A DNA stretch of 64,000 nt from Balneolaceae bacterium (GTDB lineage Bacteria; Bacteroidota; Rhodothermia; Balneolales; Balneolaceae), in the NCBI GenBank assembly GCA_006969905.1, contig CP030887.1:868001-932000 (forward strand), in the 5' to 3' direction. Numbering within the stretch: position 1 is the first letter of the stretch; the number at the start of each line of letters is the position of its first letter. This document shows, piece by piece, positions 36,177-45,099 of the stretch. A program made the position numbers and the translations under genes. The notes beneath the pieces were generated by a model. That model did no database searches and was not told the origin of the DNA. It saw only the letters and a list, made by a program, of their open reading frames with translations.

Positions 36177-36512
36177 CTAAATGCCCAGAAACTTTCTTAG
36201 CTCAGACTTAATGCCGTCCTGATCTATGGAGTGAATTTCTCCTATTTTCTTTAGGATAAAGCTGTTGTCAATTGTGGCAAATTTCATCCTGGTTTGTGAC
36301 GGCTTTGGTAGATTTGCAAATTGCCATTTCTTTATCCGGTAATCTCCTTCTTTGGATGAAACATCCATTTTACTGGTCATGAAAAGCACAACCGTATCGG
36401 GACCTGAATTATAACTGGTTGGGGAAATAACCACTGCCGGTCTTTTTTTTCTGGCAGAAAGATCAGTAAACGGAAAGGGGAGCAAAACAATCTCCCATTG
36501 GTTATAAGTCAT
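36177..36512 (-). CDS. MazF/PemK-family endoribonuclease toxin
   Basis: The protein has 111 residues from ATG 36512. Upstream in-frame codons to 36560 lie within the antitoxin gene and would give an atypical N-terminus. MTYNQWEIVLLPFPFTDLSA followed by KKRPAVVISP is the PemK start with the catalytic Arg region, and the later PSQTRMKFATIDNSF carries the second conserved segment. MazF-like toxins cut mRNA at short motifs. The start overlaps the antitoxin end by 11 nt, normal for type II toxin-antitoxin pairs. Confidence 0.9.
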   Translation of the reverse strand: MTYNQWEIVLLPFPFTDLSARKKRPAVVISPTSYNSGPDTVVLFMTSKMDVSSKEGDYRIKKWQFANLPKPSQTRMKFATIDNSFILKKIGEIHSIDQDGIKSELRKFLGI

Positions 36513-36735
36513 TAAATACCTCGTCTTCATCATTATCCCATTCGGAAAAAGAAGTCTCACTCGCCTTCATTATTTCCTTAAGCTCTGCTTTATCTTTTAG
36601 TCTCTCCTGGGCTTCAATTACGTATTCTTCTATAAGCTCTGAAACAATGTTGGTCATTGACTTGCCTTCCAGAGAAGCAATGGCTTTTAGCTTCTTTCGC
36701 TTGTCTTCCGATATTCTGATGCTCATTACACCCAT
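36502..36735 (-). CDS. Ribbon-helix-helix antitoxin
   Basis: The protein has 77 residues (ATG 36735; ATG 36726 is an alternative giving MSIRISEDKR). The N-terminal RHH DNA-binding fold is SIRISEDKRKKLKAIASLEGKSMTNIVSELIEEYV. An acidic C-terminal tail (SFSEWDNDEDEVFNDL) would wrap and neutralise the MazF toxin encoded just downstream. It is probably autoregulatory through the repeats at 36745-36782. Confidence 0.88.
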   Translation of the reverse strand: MGVMSIRISEDKRKKLKAIASLEGKSMTNIVSELIEEYVIEAQERLKDKAELKEIMKASETSFSEWDNDEDEVFNDL

Positions 36736-36744
36736 AAGATACTT

Positions 36745-36782
36745 TTTGTATAATTGTAGGATTTAATACAAATAGTACAAAT
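36745..36782. promoter_or_regulatory. Putative toxin-antitoxin operator
   Basis: It contains the inverted pair TTTGTAT (36745-36751) and ATACAAA (36766-36772), plus the direct repeat TACAAAT at 36767-36773 and 36776-36782 with a 9-bp period. Positioned 10-47 bp before the antitoxin ATG, it suits an RHH repressor binding as tandem dimers. Confidence 0.5.
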
Positions 36783-36854
36783 ATTGATGCTTTCATCAAA
36801 ACTACAAAGCATGGAAAGCTCTGGTGAAAGAACATTTGTATAGAATCTTATATT

Positions 36855-38027
36855 CTACTTTAGCTTTACGGTTACCGGAATTTCATCCTTGGTCACAACT
36901 TCCAATTCTTCAGCATCCAATAGCGAACCAATATTCATCACATAGTCGCAGTAATTATCAAATACATCAGCAGGCTTTAGGTTATTTACACTCATCAATG
37001 TATCTCCCAGTTGTAACGGGCTATCGGGAACTGTGCGATTTACAACCCAAAGCGAATCGTTTAATACTCCGGGAATAAACCTTAAGCCCGGACTGATCTC
37101 TACTTCTCTTTTCGGGATTAATGAGATTTCCTTCCTGTTATAATTCAACAGTACGGTAAAATGCTCAAGGAACTCGTTTCCTAAAAGTGCTTTTCCTATC
37201 GAAGAAAACTCCACCGGTATCCGGGAGGAATAACCGCCAACTGAAACCTCCAGTTTTTTAGTAATAAGGGTATCTACATTAGTGCCGTAAATCCCTGTAG
37301 TAGATTGGTCAATTACTATTTGTTCTTCATCACTTTGAAAAGATCCTGCAAAACTTGCCGGTAAAACCAGCCCTCCATTATACCCCACATCAAACAAAAC
37401 ACCGCTGACAGTACGCCCATTTACTTCTATTTTGATTTCCGGCACACCGGATAACAATGGCCTTTTAAAAGGAAGCGAGTACACAGTGTTGCCTTGTTCT
37501 GTTCCAAAAGGGCTATCCGAGAAATGTACTTCCCGTTTGTCATATTCTATTTTCCAATGTGCCAGCTTGATAAGGTTTGCTCCAATAATCCCGTCTTCTG
37601 CAATACATGGGCTTGCAGATTGTTGATCGTAAATCAACTTTCCTGCACCGATTTTTGAAAATGTGGTCTCTCCGAATCGTATTGAGTCGAGCCGGGTTAC
37701 CGAAATCTTGCGGGTATTGCCTTGTGCAGTGGAATTACTTTTAGTGGCTACATCTGGTAACCGAAGCGATTTGGCTAGCTCATTTTCAACTTTACTGTTA
37801 AATGCCCCTGTATCAAAAATAAACTCATGGCGGGTTGTATCCTGGTTAATATATCCGCCAACAACAATAAGTCCTTTGCTGTATTCAAAAGGAAGTGTTT
37901 GCACAAAGTTGGTACGCTTCACTTCTCCCCCGGTCAAAAGACGAACATTTTTGGCATAGTTACAGGAAATGAACAAGAACCCTGTAAACAGTGCCGCTGC
38001 CAGAAATAGTGGCCTAAATGTATTCAT
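36855..38027 (-). CDS. Lipoprotein retropepsin-like aspartyl protease with PDZ domain
   Basis: The protein has 390 residues from ATG 38027; an ATG 15 nt upstream only adds MFIII. The lipoprotein signal is MNTFRPLFLAAALFTGFLFISC (C22). The first retropepsin-type lobe has FIFDTGAFNS (D72-T-G) and the second lobe has GVLFDVGYNGGLVLP (D213-V-G). The second motif carries Val where DTG/DSG is usual. A C-terminal PDZ (about 320-390) contains QLGDTLMSVNNLKPADVFD. Such proteins are anchored in the envelope and may process or sense periplasmic proteins; the substrate is unknown. Activity depends on whether the DVG half-site is functional. Confidence 0.8.
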   Translation of the reverse strand: MNTFRPLFLAAALFTGFLFISCNYAKNVRLLTGGEVKRTNFVQTLPFEYSKGLIVVGGYINQDTTRHEFIFDTGAFNSKVENELAKSLRLPDVATKSNSTAQGNTRKISVTRLDSIRFGETTFSKIGAGKLIYDQQSASPCIAEDGIIGANLIKLAHWKIEYDKREVHFSDSPFGTEQGNTVYSLPFKRPLLSGVPEIKIEVNGRTVSGVLFDVGYNGGLVLPASFAGSFQSDEEQIVIDQSTTGIYGTNVDTLITKKLEVSVGGYSSRIPVEFSSIGKALLGNEFLEHFTVLLNYNRKEISLIPKREVEISPGLRFIPGVLNDSLWVVNRTVPDSPLQLGDTLMSVNNLKPADVFDNYCDYVMNIGSLLDAEELEVVTKDEIPVTVKLK

Positions 38028-38113
38028 GATTATAATAAACAAATTTTCTAAGCTGGTTAAGATACTCTGCCTAATAGTTTAAATCTGCTTTTATGATCTA
38101 TTTTGGTGTCAAT

Positions 38114-38149
38114 GGGAGGTGCCGGGTACGAACCGGCATTTCCGGAAAT
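38114..38149 (-). other. tRNA/tmRNA 3'-end-like fragment and adjacent 12-bp palindrome
   Basis: On the minus strand, 38121-38137 reads as a T-arm (stem GCCGG/CCGGC, loop TTCGTAC), followed by ACCTCCC-A, which resembles an acceptor 3' half. No matching 5' half is present, and position 58 of the loop is T, not A, so it is not a working tRNA. Next to it, ATTTCCGGAAAT (38138-38149) is a perfect palindrome. It may be an old attachment site or just a hairpin. Confidence 0.3.
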
Positions 38150-39033
38150 TAACCAGAGATCAAAAAAGCTGACAAAGCCTCTGATTTAGCACGAGAAACA
38201 GGAATCCTTTCTTCTGCTCCTCTGAGAATCAATTCATAGTTTCTGGCATTACCTTCTACACTAACAATATGATTGCCATTTACTACATAGCTTTTGTGGC
38301 ATTGAAAGAAAAGGGATTTCGATAACATTTTTGTGAATGCCTTCAACCGGTTCCGAACCAGTTTTTTTTGAAGATGTCCATTTTCAGTTTGGTAAAAAAT
38401 CTCAACATAGTTGCCACCTGATTTCAAATACAACACTTCTTCCGGCTTCAGTTGCAACTCAATTTTTCCATTTTCTGCCTTAAAAAGAATCAGCTTTGGC
38501 GGGCTTTGAACTTCGGTTTTTTGATATTGTTGATCCGGTTTCAGGGTTATAAGCTTTTTGTTAAGCAGGTTAGCTTGTTCGAGTTTTTGTTTTTGATGGA
38601 AGTACTGCTCAAAAAGTATCATAACTGTTACCGGAAGCACGCTAATCACCAGTGTGTTTACAACCACTCGTTTAAATAAATCCCATATTCCACTATCTGA
38701 TGTTCCTGTAGCCAAAAAGACAAAAAAAATAATAAGACAAATTCCTCCTATAACCAGGACTACCAGTATTACTTCTTTACCCAGCGTCCATCTCTCTTCA
38801 CGCATAAATGCAGGGGCCACATATTTCAAAACATTTACCATGATAACTACCCCTGCCGAACCAATGACCCCGAAAATACCTGCCATTAAAATCCGGTAGT
38901 GAAACGGAAACTCACTAACCCCAAATGGGGCAAATGTGGCAATTATCAAAAAAGAAATTACCCCCGGCACTATAATACTATACCCATTATAGATAAAAGG
39001 ATGTGGTTTTTGCAGGATTTTGATAAAGTTCAT
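38149..39033 (-). CDS. Membrane-bound LytTR-family transcriptional regulator
   Basis: The protein has 294 residues. Four hydrophobic segments in the first half (IIVPGVISFLIIATFAPFG, IFGVIGSAGVVIMVNVL, VILVVLVIGGICLIIFFVF, LVISVLPVTVMILF) anchor it. A LytTR DNA-binding domain occupies about 190-290 (KIELQLKPEEVLYLKSGGNY, FFQCHKSYVVNGNHI). There is no receiver domain, so it is a one-component membrane regulator rather than a response regulator. Targets are unknown. It is divergent from the metallo-hydrolase gene at 39179. Confidence 0.88.
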   Translation of the reverse strand: MNFIKILQKPHPFIYNGYSIIVPGVISFLIIATFAPFGVSEFPFHYRILMAGIFGVIGSAGVVIMVNVLKYVAPAFMREERWTLGKEVILVVLVIGGICLIIFFVFLATGTSDSGIWDLFKRVVVNTLVISVLPVTVMILFEQYFHQKQKLEQANLLNKKLITLKPDQQYQKTEVQSPPKLILFKAENGKIELQLKPEEVLYLKSGGNYVEIFYQTENGHLQKKLVRNRLKAFTKMLSKSLFFQCHKSYVVNGNHIVSVEGNARNYELILRGAEERIPVSRAKSEALSAFLISG

Positions 39034-39178
39034 AGAAGGCAGCTTCTCTTTAAAAGGCTCTGAATATTACGCGATTTGATATTAAGAATGCAGAAAATCA
39101 TTTTTACCGATTTTAAACGGATCCTGAAACTGAATGCAATGTGGGTTCTTTTGGTTTATGGTTCACATTTATTCAGCT

Positions 39179-40228
39179 ATGAAAAAAATTGGAAAATTAT
39201 TTATGGGCTTTTTGATCGCATTGGGTGTAATTATTGTACTGGCAACAGGGCTGGGTTACGGGCTTTCGGCGCCGGGATACACCGGAGACAAAACAGATCA
39301 TTTTGATGGCTCAAAGTTCCTGAATGGAGAAGGATATGAGGAGAAAGGTTTTAGAGAATTACTGAAGTGGATGTTTACCCGTAAACCTGGTGAGTGGACT
39401 GAAAAAACTGAAGCTGATGTGGAATACGGAGAGAAACCTGCTGACCGGGTTAGTGATTCCTCCCAGGTTATTACTTACATCAATCATTCTACTTTTTTGA
39501 TTCAAACTGATGGATTTAACATTCTTACCGATCCGGTGTACAGCAAACGGGTTTCACCTTTTTCTTTTGCAGGCCCCAAACGAATGCGGCCTCCCGGAAT
39601 ACGTTTTGAGGATTTGCCGGATATTGACTTCGTATTGATCAGCCATAACCACTATGATCATTTAGACATTGAAACCCTAAAGCGAGTCAAAAAGAATCAT
39701 GATCCACTTTTTATCACACCTTTGGGTCTCGATTTGTATCTCAATAAAAAAGGAATCGCCAAAACAGTAAGCCTGGATTGGTGGCAGGCTCATAAGGTAG
39801 ATGATAACCTTTTGATCTCAGCGGTTGAAGCCCAGCATTTCTCAGGCAGAGGTGTGTTTGATCGTGATAAAACACTTTGGGCTGGTTTTGTAATCGAATC
39901 CCGGAATGGTAACCTGTATTTTGCGGGGGATACCGGGTATAACTCTTTCTTTAAGACAATTGGTGAGAAATATGCGCCAATCAAAACAGCTATTATTCCC
40001 ATTGGGGCGTATATTCCGCGTTGGTTTATGGGGCCGGTTCATGTGGATCCGGAAGAAGCGGTACAGGCTCATCACGACCTGAATGCAGAACTTAGTATTG
40101 GTATGCACTATGGAACTTTCCCTTTAGCCGATGACGGAGAAATGGACCCTATCAATGATTTAGAAAAAGCCCTTAATGGGGAGAATTTTATTTTGTTGAA
40201 GGAAGGAGAAGCTTTAAAAATCGACTAA
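39179..40228 (+). CDS. MBL-fold hydrolase, NAPE-PLD/UlaG-like, membrane anchored
   Basis: The protein has 349 residues from ATG 39179, preferred over an in-frame start at 39134 because MKKIGKLFMGFLIALGVIIV forms a good anchor. The zinc motif is SHNHYDHLD (H156, H158, D160, H161); further ligands are in AQHFSGRG, FAGDTGYN and IGMHYGTFPL. The layout (substrate-facing AGPKRMRPPG and a terminal MHYGTFPL) resembles N-acyl-phosphatidylethanolamine phospholipase D-like and Romeo-type hydrolases acting on phosphodiesters. The active domain would face the periplasm. The 3' end overlaps the next convergent gene by 4 nt. Confidence 0.85.
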   Translation: MKKIGKLFMGFLIALGVIIVLATGLGYGLSAPGYTGDKTDHFDGSKFLNGEGYEEKGFRELLKWMFTRKPGEWTEKTEADVEYGEKPADRVSDSSQVITYINHSTFLIQTDGFNILTDPVYSKRVSPFSFAGPKRMRPPGIRFEDLPDIDFVLISHNHYDHLDIETLKRVKKNHDPLFITPLGLDLYLNKKGIAKTVSLDWWQAHKVDDNLLISAVEAQHFSGRGVFDRDKTLWAGFVIESRNGNLYFAGDTGYNSFFKTIGEKYAPIKTAIIPIGAYIPRWFMGPVHVDPEEAVQAHHDLNAELSIGMHYGTFPLADDGEMDPINDLEKALNGENFILLKEGEALKID

Positions 40229-40830
40229 TTATAATCGGGCACATGTTTTCCCAGGATAATATCCCGCTTCCCCACTAGTAGTTCTCCTTTTTCAAACAGT
40301 TCCATAATACCATTATTACCACCTCTTGGTGTTGGGTTATTTCGAATCTTTTCGGTTATGTTTTTATCTCCTTCGAACAGAAAGTTCTGAATGTAATAGT
40401 ACTTTCCATTGGGCTCTAATACCATAACATGAATATGAGCAGGTTCTGACCTGTATAATTCAGGCTTTTGCGTATATATAGTATAGGATCCGTGTTTATC
40501 CGTTTTTACCCATCCCCGTAAATAGCCATGCCTGCGTGCCCAGCCTGTTTCATTTCCTTTCTTTGGGTAAACACCTTCTTCATTGGTCTGGTAAACATAC
40601 AGGATAACATCTGGAGCCGGAGTTATTCCATCTGCCTGATACACCGTACCGCTAATCCTGATCTTTTGCTTTTTAGTATTAAACTCAGGCAAAGTGTCAA
40701 CGGGACTTAATGCCCGATCTCCATATTCAAAAACTGCTTCACATCCCTGGCATCGTCCTCCGACCAGTTTACCCTGAGAAAACACTTCTGAAGTAGCAAG
40801 AACAATCAAAACCAGCAGCAATCCTTTCAT
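40225..40830 (-). CDS. Secreted intradiol ring-cleavage dioxygenase-like protein
   Basis: The protein has 201 residues with the signal peptide MKGLLLVLIVLATSEVFS. The intradiol dioxygenase beta-sandwich shows the Fe(III) ligand pattern Y88 (GVYPKKG), Y126 (KPELYRSEP), and H132 and H134 (AHIHVMV), with RGWVKTDKHGSYTIYT. The loop between the second Tyr and the first His is shorter than in protocatechuate 3,4-dioxygenase. A mature N-terminal CQGC pair is present. Exported members of this group are common in Bacteroidota and their substrates are not established. It lies 10 nt downstream of the DUF5916 gene on the same strand. Confidence 0.82.
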   Translation of the reverse strand: MKGLLLVLIVLATSEVFSQGKLVGGRCQGCEAVFEYGDRALSPVDTLPEFNTKKQKIRISGTVYQADGITPAPDVILYVYQTNEEGVYPKKGNETGWARRHGYLRGWVKTDKHGSYTIYTQKPELYRSEPAHIHVMVLEPNGKYYYIQNFLFEGDKNITEKIRNNPTPRGGNNGIMELFEKGELLVGKRDIILGKHVPDYN

Positions 40831-40840
40831 ATATGCTCCC

Positions 40841-43051
40841 TTAATTCAACCAATAGCTCATTTTAAATACCAATCCCCTGTTTTTCACTCCAAAACTCTC
40901 AGTATTGTAATTATCATTATATACCAGGAACAAATCCGACATCGCGGCAAACCTCCATTGTAGGCGGCTATTCAGGTTAAAATTTTCAGCCTGTGTGTTG
41001 TACTGCATAAAGGTTGTCCAGTTAAGAGTATTCGAGAAACTTATTTCGGCCTGCGGGCCTACCAGGTGCAATGTTCGTTTTCCGTAGTTGCCGGGCAACT
41101 CAACCCTGTTCCCAACATAACGCACTCCAAAGTTTCCCCAGGGCTGTGTTCTCATAGTAAGGGTTCCCCCCACCTGTAGCCGGGTACCATCGTAAAACCC
41201 GCCATAAGAACTTTCCAGACTTCCACTTATGATACCTCTTTCATCAGAGTAGTAATTCAAACCAATGGTATTAAAGTTATAAGTCTTGGCTGGCAAAAAC
41301 TCCTCTCCTCCAATAAGGTCTGCGGGAAATAGCAAGCGTACTTCTTCATTCCGGAACCTTATGGAAAAGTCTCCGGCATTTTTGGTTCCCAACTCATAGC
41401 TGAATGAAGAAATACGATCTATAAAACTCCCGTCTGTTTCCCACGAAAAAATAGTCCACGCATTAAACTCATGTGTGTTTATGATTTCGGATTCCGGCCG
41501 GAATACAATACCTGCCCAAGGATTTAAGTAAGTAAATCCGACTCTGATCAGGCTGTCCCTGGCTGCATCATATTGAAAAGACCGCTGAGAGAAACCCAGT
41601 TCATTTATGTAATTATCACCTAGCCGGTCAGCAGTAACTCCAAAGTATTTATATCCGTCACCATACATAAGGGTAGCCCCTGCAAAGGATGCATCGCTCA
41701 GTTTATCTTCGGTTTGCGACCAATGGTAACGCCCGTTTCCCCTCCACCTGCCATTTTCGGATGTATAATTAAACTCTGCTCCAAGGGTTCTATTGAAATC
41801 GTCTCCGGTTGGGCTTGTACCGTCAAAAGCTGTGCGGTTAGTTACCAATGCCTTTACATTTGTTCTCCCGAATACGTTCTGCTGCACGGCCGCAACTGTA
41901 TAATTATTGGCCTGGTATTGATCTAAAGAACGTGTTTGCACATTAAGAGCTCCTGCCCTGAGGTTCCCGGAAAGGTTTCCTGTTACACGCGCTCCAAACA
42001 TAATGGGCACCAAATCCCCGTCCTGTAAACCAATGCGGCGAGAAAAGAATGGCTTAATACCCCAGGTTCCAAAACTCCCAAACAGGTCGTTATTTTCTAA
42101 AAAGAAAGCACGCCTTTCCGGGAAAAATATACTAAACCGGCTCAGATTGGTTACCTGCTGATCCACATCAACCGTAGAAAAATCGGGATTCAGGGTAAGG
42201 TCCATTTTGAGAGAAGAACCCAGTGGGATTTTAGCGTCCAAACCCACATCCAAATTGTTTTCTAAACCGGTTTTATCCTCATAATTCTTGCTTCCTGATG
42301 CCAGCGTATAGGGAAGAATCGCAATGCGCTCTCTTCTTTTTTCCAGGCTTTGATCCATTCTCAATTTGCCCAGGTGCCCCAAATCAATACCGGGAAATCC
42401 TTGAGGGACATGACTCCAGGTGGAATATTCGTTTCTTTTCATATCGTTGCGAACAAAATTAATACCCCATTCGTCATTTTCGGGATCATAGTTAATGGAT
42501 TTAAAGGGGATGGCAAACTCTGCTACCCAGTAATCATCATGCACTTCAACAGCGCTATGCCACACATTATCCCAATTCACGTCCGGGCGTGTATTTGAGT
42601 TCTCGATACTTACTACGCCATCAACTTCTGCTCCTGCCGCGTTAACCCCAAATAAAAATCCATTTGTTTGTTGATTGAAAGGGTCGAGTACTACTGTAAA
42701 ACCATCACTGCTCCAATGGTAACTGGTGTTATCTCTTTTTAACGATTTTATCACCAGGTCTTTTTTCTTTTGATAGTTAATTGACCCAATGTATAAAAAC
42801 TCGTCATCATACATTATCCAGGCCTGTGTTTGATTCGCTGCCAAACCTGTATCATTAGGCCATTTATTTAAAAACTCAGTGGTAGAGCTGGCAGTACCCC
42901 AGGCTATTTCATCCAGCCTTCCGTCAATTTTAACCTCAGAGGTAATCTTTCGTGCATCAAGCACAAAACTCTCAATAACAGGCTGCTCCTGGGCTACTGC
43001 CTCATCATCTACTATGAAGAAAAATAAAAGAAAGGGGATCAGGTATTTCAT
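40841..43051 (-). CDS. DUF5916 protein with CBM9-like N-terminal domain
   Basis: The protein has 736 residues with a signal peptide ending before QEQPVIESF. At about 30-190 it has a CBM9/DOMON-like beta-sandwich (VKIDGRLDEIAWGTASSTTE ... ESTWVAEFAIPF-type strands, here DDYWVAEFAIPFKSINYDP). The remainder is the DUF5916 region (KMDLTLNPDFSTVDVDQQV, FFPERRAFFLENNDLFG) with alternating aromatic strands to the C-terminal W-L-N. This suggests an outer-membrane beta-barrel. Function is unknown; it is often linked with exported peptidases. It probably forms a transcription unit with the intradiol-like gene. Confidence 0.88.
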   Translation of the reverse strand: MKYLIPFLLFFFIVDDEAVAQEQPVIESFVLDARKITSEVKIDGRLDEIAWGTASSTTEFLNKWPNDTGLAANQTQAWIMYDDEFLYIGSINYQKKKDLVIKSLKRDNTSYHWSSDGFTVVLDPFNQQTNGFLFGVNAAGAEVDGVVSIENSNTRPDVNWDNVWHSAVEVHDDYWVAEFAIPFKSINYDPENDEWGINFVRNDMKRNEYSTWSHVPQGFPGIDLGHLGKLRMDQSLEKRRERIAILPYTLASGSKNYEDKTGLENNLDVGLDAKIPLGSSLKMDLTLNPDFSTVDVDQQVTNLSRFSIFFPERRAFFLENNDLFGSFGTWGIKPFFSRRIGLQDGDLVPIMFGARVTGNLSGNLRAGALNVQTRSLDQYQANNYTVAAVQQNVFGRTNVKALVTNRTAFDGTSPTGDDFNRTLGAEFNYTSENGRWRGNGRYHWSQTEDKLSDASFAGATLMYGDGYKYFGVTADRLGDNYINELGFSQRSFQYDAARDSLIRVGFTYLNPWAGIVFRPESEIINTHEFNAWTIFSWETDGSFIDRISSFSYELGTKNAGDFSIRFRNEEVRLLFPADLIGGEEFLPAKTYNFNTIGLNYYSDERGIISGSLESSYGGFYDGTRLQVGGTLTMRTQPWGNFGVRYVGNRVELPGNYGKRTLHLVGPQAEISFSNTLNWTTFMQYNTQAENFNLNSRLQWRFAAMSDLFLVYNDNYNTESFGVKNRGLVFKMSYWLN

Positions 43052-43280
43052 CGCTCACTTATTTTGATTTAATACTGTGAGCGAGATATAAGGCTTATAT
43101 CAAAGAGAGTTTGCCCCTGTTGCTATATCCCTTGTGCTAATTGATAAAAAGCTCTCAATTAAGGCTTAAAACCATTCGCAGCTTTAAAACCTCCATCAAT
43201 CATGAAGAACAGGCTGTCTGTAGATTGGATATAATGAGACTGCATTTCAAAAGAAAGCTTTGCGTACTTTACAGGTTATC

Positions 43281-44363
43281 ATGTTTGGATTGTTAGAAAA
43301 ATATCAAAGTACCCGCAAGCGCATTTTGTGGCATGTGCTGTTCTGGCTTAGTTATATAGCTGCGTATACCTTTATTTATGGCAGTTTTGAAGATAGTTAT
43401 GGGGCAGAATTCTTTTGGAGTATTACCACTCTTCCCTTCAAAATTATAGTTACTTACTTTACCCTTTATTATATCATCCCACACTACTTTTTGGAAAAGA
43501 AGTATGTGATGGCTACCGTACTTACTCTCGTTTCCATTGTTCTGGCAGGTTTTACTCAACGGATGTTAGATAACTTTATAATTTATCCAATTTTCCATCC
43601 CGAATGGGTGGCCAGCAATCCATTTTATATTCCAAAAATTCTAAAAACAGCACTGGGTATTTATCCGGTTGTTGCTTTAGCTGCTTTTATCAAAATCACC
43701 AAATATTTTTATAGCGAAGAAAGTAAATCGCAAGAGCTACAACAGCAAAAACTACAGGCTGAACTCAATTTTTTGAAGGGACAAATTCATCCGCACTTTC
43801 TTTTCAATACCCTAAACAACTTATATGCACTCACGCTTAAAAAATCGGAAAACTCTCCCGAAGTAGTTTTAAAGCTTTCTGAGTTGTTAAGCTTTATGTT
43901 GTATGAATGTAATTCCCGAACGGTACCGCTTAACAAAGAGCTTAATTTAATTGAGAATTATATCGCTCTTGAAAAAATCAGGTACGATGATCGCCTAACC
44001 ACTACCTATAATATTGAAGGGGATGTTTCAAAAAGCCACATTCCGCCCATGCTGTTACTACCCTTTGTAGAAAATGCCTTTAAACATGGTACCAGCGACT
44101 CGTTGGATGAAGTTTGGGTAGAGATAAATGTGACGGTTCGTAACCAAACTCTTTACCTTTCCGTTAAGAACAGCAATGGAAATGATTTTGCTGAACATAA
44201 TGAGTTTGAATATCAAAAAGGAATTGGTTTGAAGAACGTAAACCGGCGCCTTGAGCTTTTATATAATGGCTTTTACAATCTTCAAATCAATGATGATGCT
44301 TCTACCTATTCTGTGTTGCTTGAAATTGAGCTGGATAAACTATTACATACCGATGAACTGTGA
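43281..44363 (+). CDS. LytS-type membrane sensor histidine kinase
   Basis: The protein has 360 residues from ATG 43281; an in-frame TTG at 43260 would add seven residues. Four N-terminal transmembrane helices (ILWHVLFWLSYIAAYTFIY, TLPFKIIVTYFTLYYI, MATVLTLVSIVLAG, TALGIYPVVALAAFI) are followed by a coiled linker. The His_kinase domain has IHPHFLFNTLNNLYAL (phospho-His in HPHF), and a GHKL ATPase follows (LLLPFVENAFKHG, GIGLKNVNRRLEL). The last codons overlap the response regulator GTG start by 4 nt (GTGA). It pairs with the downstream LytTR regulator. Confidence 0.93.
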   Translation: MFGLLEKYQSTRKRILWHVLFWLSYIAAYTFIYGSFEDSYGAEFFWSITTLPFKIIVTYFTLYYIIPHYFLEKKYVMATVLTLVSIVLAGFTQRMLDNFIIYPIFHPEWVASNPFYIPKILKTALGIYPVVALAAFIKITKYFYSEESKSQELQQQKLQAELNFLKGQIHPHFLFNTLNNLYALTLKKSENSPEVVLKLSELLSFMLYECNSRTVPLNKELNLIENYIALEKIRYDDRLTTTYNIEGDVSKSHIPPMLLLPFVENAFKHGTSDSLDEVWVEINVTVRNQTLYLSVKNSNGNDFAEHNEFEYQKGIGLKNVNRRLELLYNGFYNLQINDDASTYSVLLEIELDKLLHTDEL

Positions 44364-45082
44364 GTTTAACGTGTTTTATCATAGATGATGAGCCCCTGGC
44401 AATTGAAGTGATTGAATCACATGTTGCTAAAGTTGATGGCCTTGAAGTAAAAGCTTCTTATCAAAATGCGGTGAAAGCATTTCAGGCATTAAGAAATGAA
44501 AATGTTGATGTTTTGTTCCTGGATATTCAAATGCCAAGATTAACGGGTATTGAATTTTTGAGGACTCTAAAAAACCCGCCTAAAGTCGTTTTTACTACCG
44601 CTTACCGTGAATATGCGCTTGAAGGTTTTGAACTGGACGTAGTTGATTATTTATTGAAGCCTGTTTCATTTGAGCGTTTTCTGAAAGCGATAGATAAAGT
44701 ATTTGATGCTGTTAGCCCTGATCAAAAAAACCATGTTAACGCTGATAATTCCAAAGAAGCACGATATGTATTTGTTCCGGTTGACAAAAAAAACGTAAAG
44801 GTTTGCCTGGATGAAATTCTGTTTGTAGAGAGTAAGCGTGATTATGTGATGATTAAAACTCCTGATAAAGAAGTCGTCACCCATCAAACTTTGGGTTATA
44901 TGGAAGAGCATCTGCCTGAGTCTCATTTTCTAAGGGTACACCGTTCTTTCATCGTCAATATCAAAATGATAGAAAGCTGGAGTAGCAACGAAATAGAAAT
45001 GAAAAATACTTTGGTTCCTATAGGAAGAACTTATAAACGGGAAACTTTAAAGATATTAAACACTGTTTCTATAACACTATGA
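44360..45082 (+). CDS. LytTR-family response regulator
   Basis: The protein has 240 residues starting with GTG at 44360 in a GTGA overlap with the kinase gene. The receiver domain has acidic IIDDEP and phosphoacceptor D55 in VLFLDIQMPR, the Thr of VVFTTAYREYA and the Lys of YLLKPVSF. A LytTR DNA-binding domain occupies about 135-240 (ILFVESKRDYVMIKTPDKEV, FLRVHRSFIVNI, GRTYKRETL). It is the cognate regulator of the LytS-like kinase; targets are unknown but may include neighbouring envelope genes. Confidence 0.94.
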   Translation: MSLTCFIIDDEPLAIEVIESHVAKVDGLEVKASYQNAVKAFQALRNENVDVLFLDIQMPRLTGIEFLRTLKNPPKVVFTTAYREYALEGFELDVVDYLLKPVSFERFLKAIDKVFDAVSPDQKNHVNADNSKEARYVFVPVDKKNVKVCLDEILFVESKRDYVMIKTPDKEVVTHQTLGYMEEHLPESHFLRVHRSFIVNIKMIESWSSNEIEMKNTLVPIGRTYKRETLKILNTVSITL

Positions 45083-45099
45083 GATAGGATCAAATTATA

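Noticed and set aside
38114-38149. A complete tRNA or tmRNA gene
   Set aside because: Only a 3'-half-like segment is present, the T-loop has T at position 58, and no 5' acceptor or anticodon arm can be drawn upstream.
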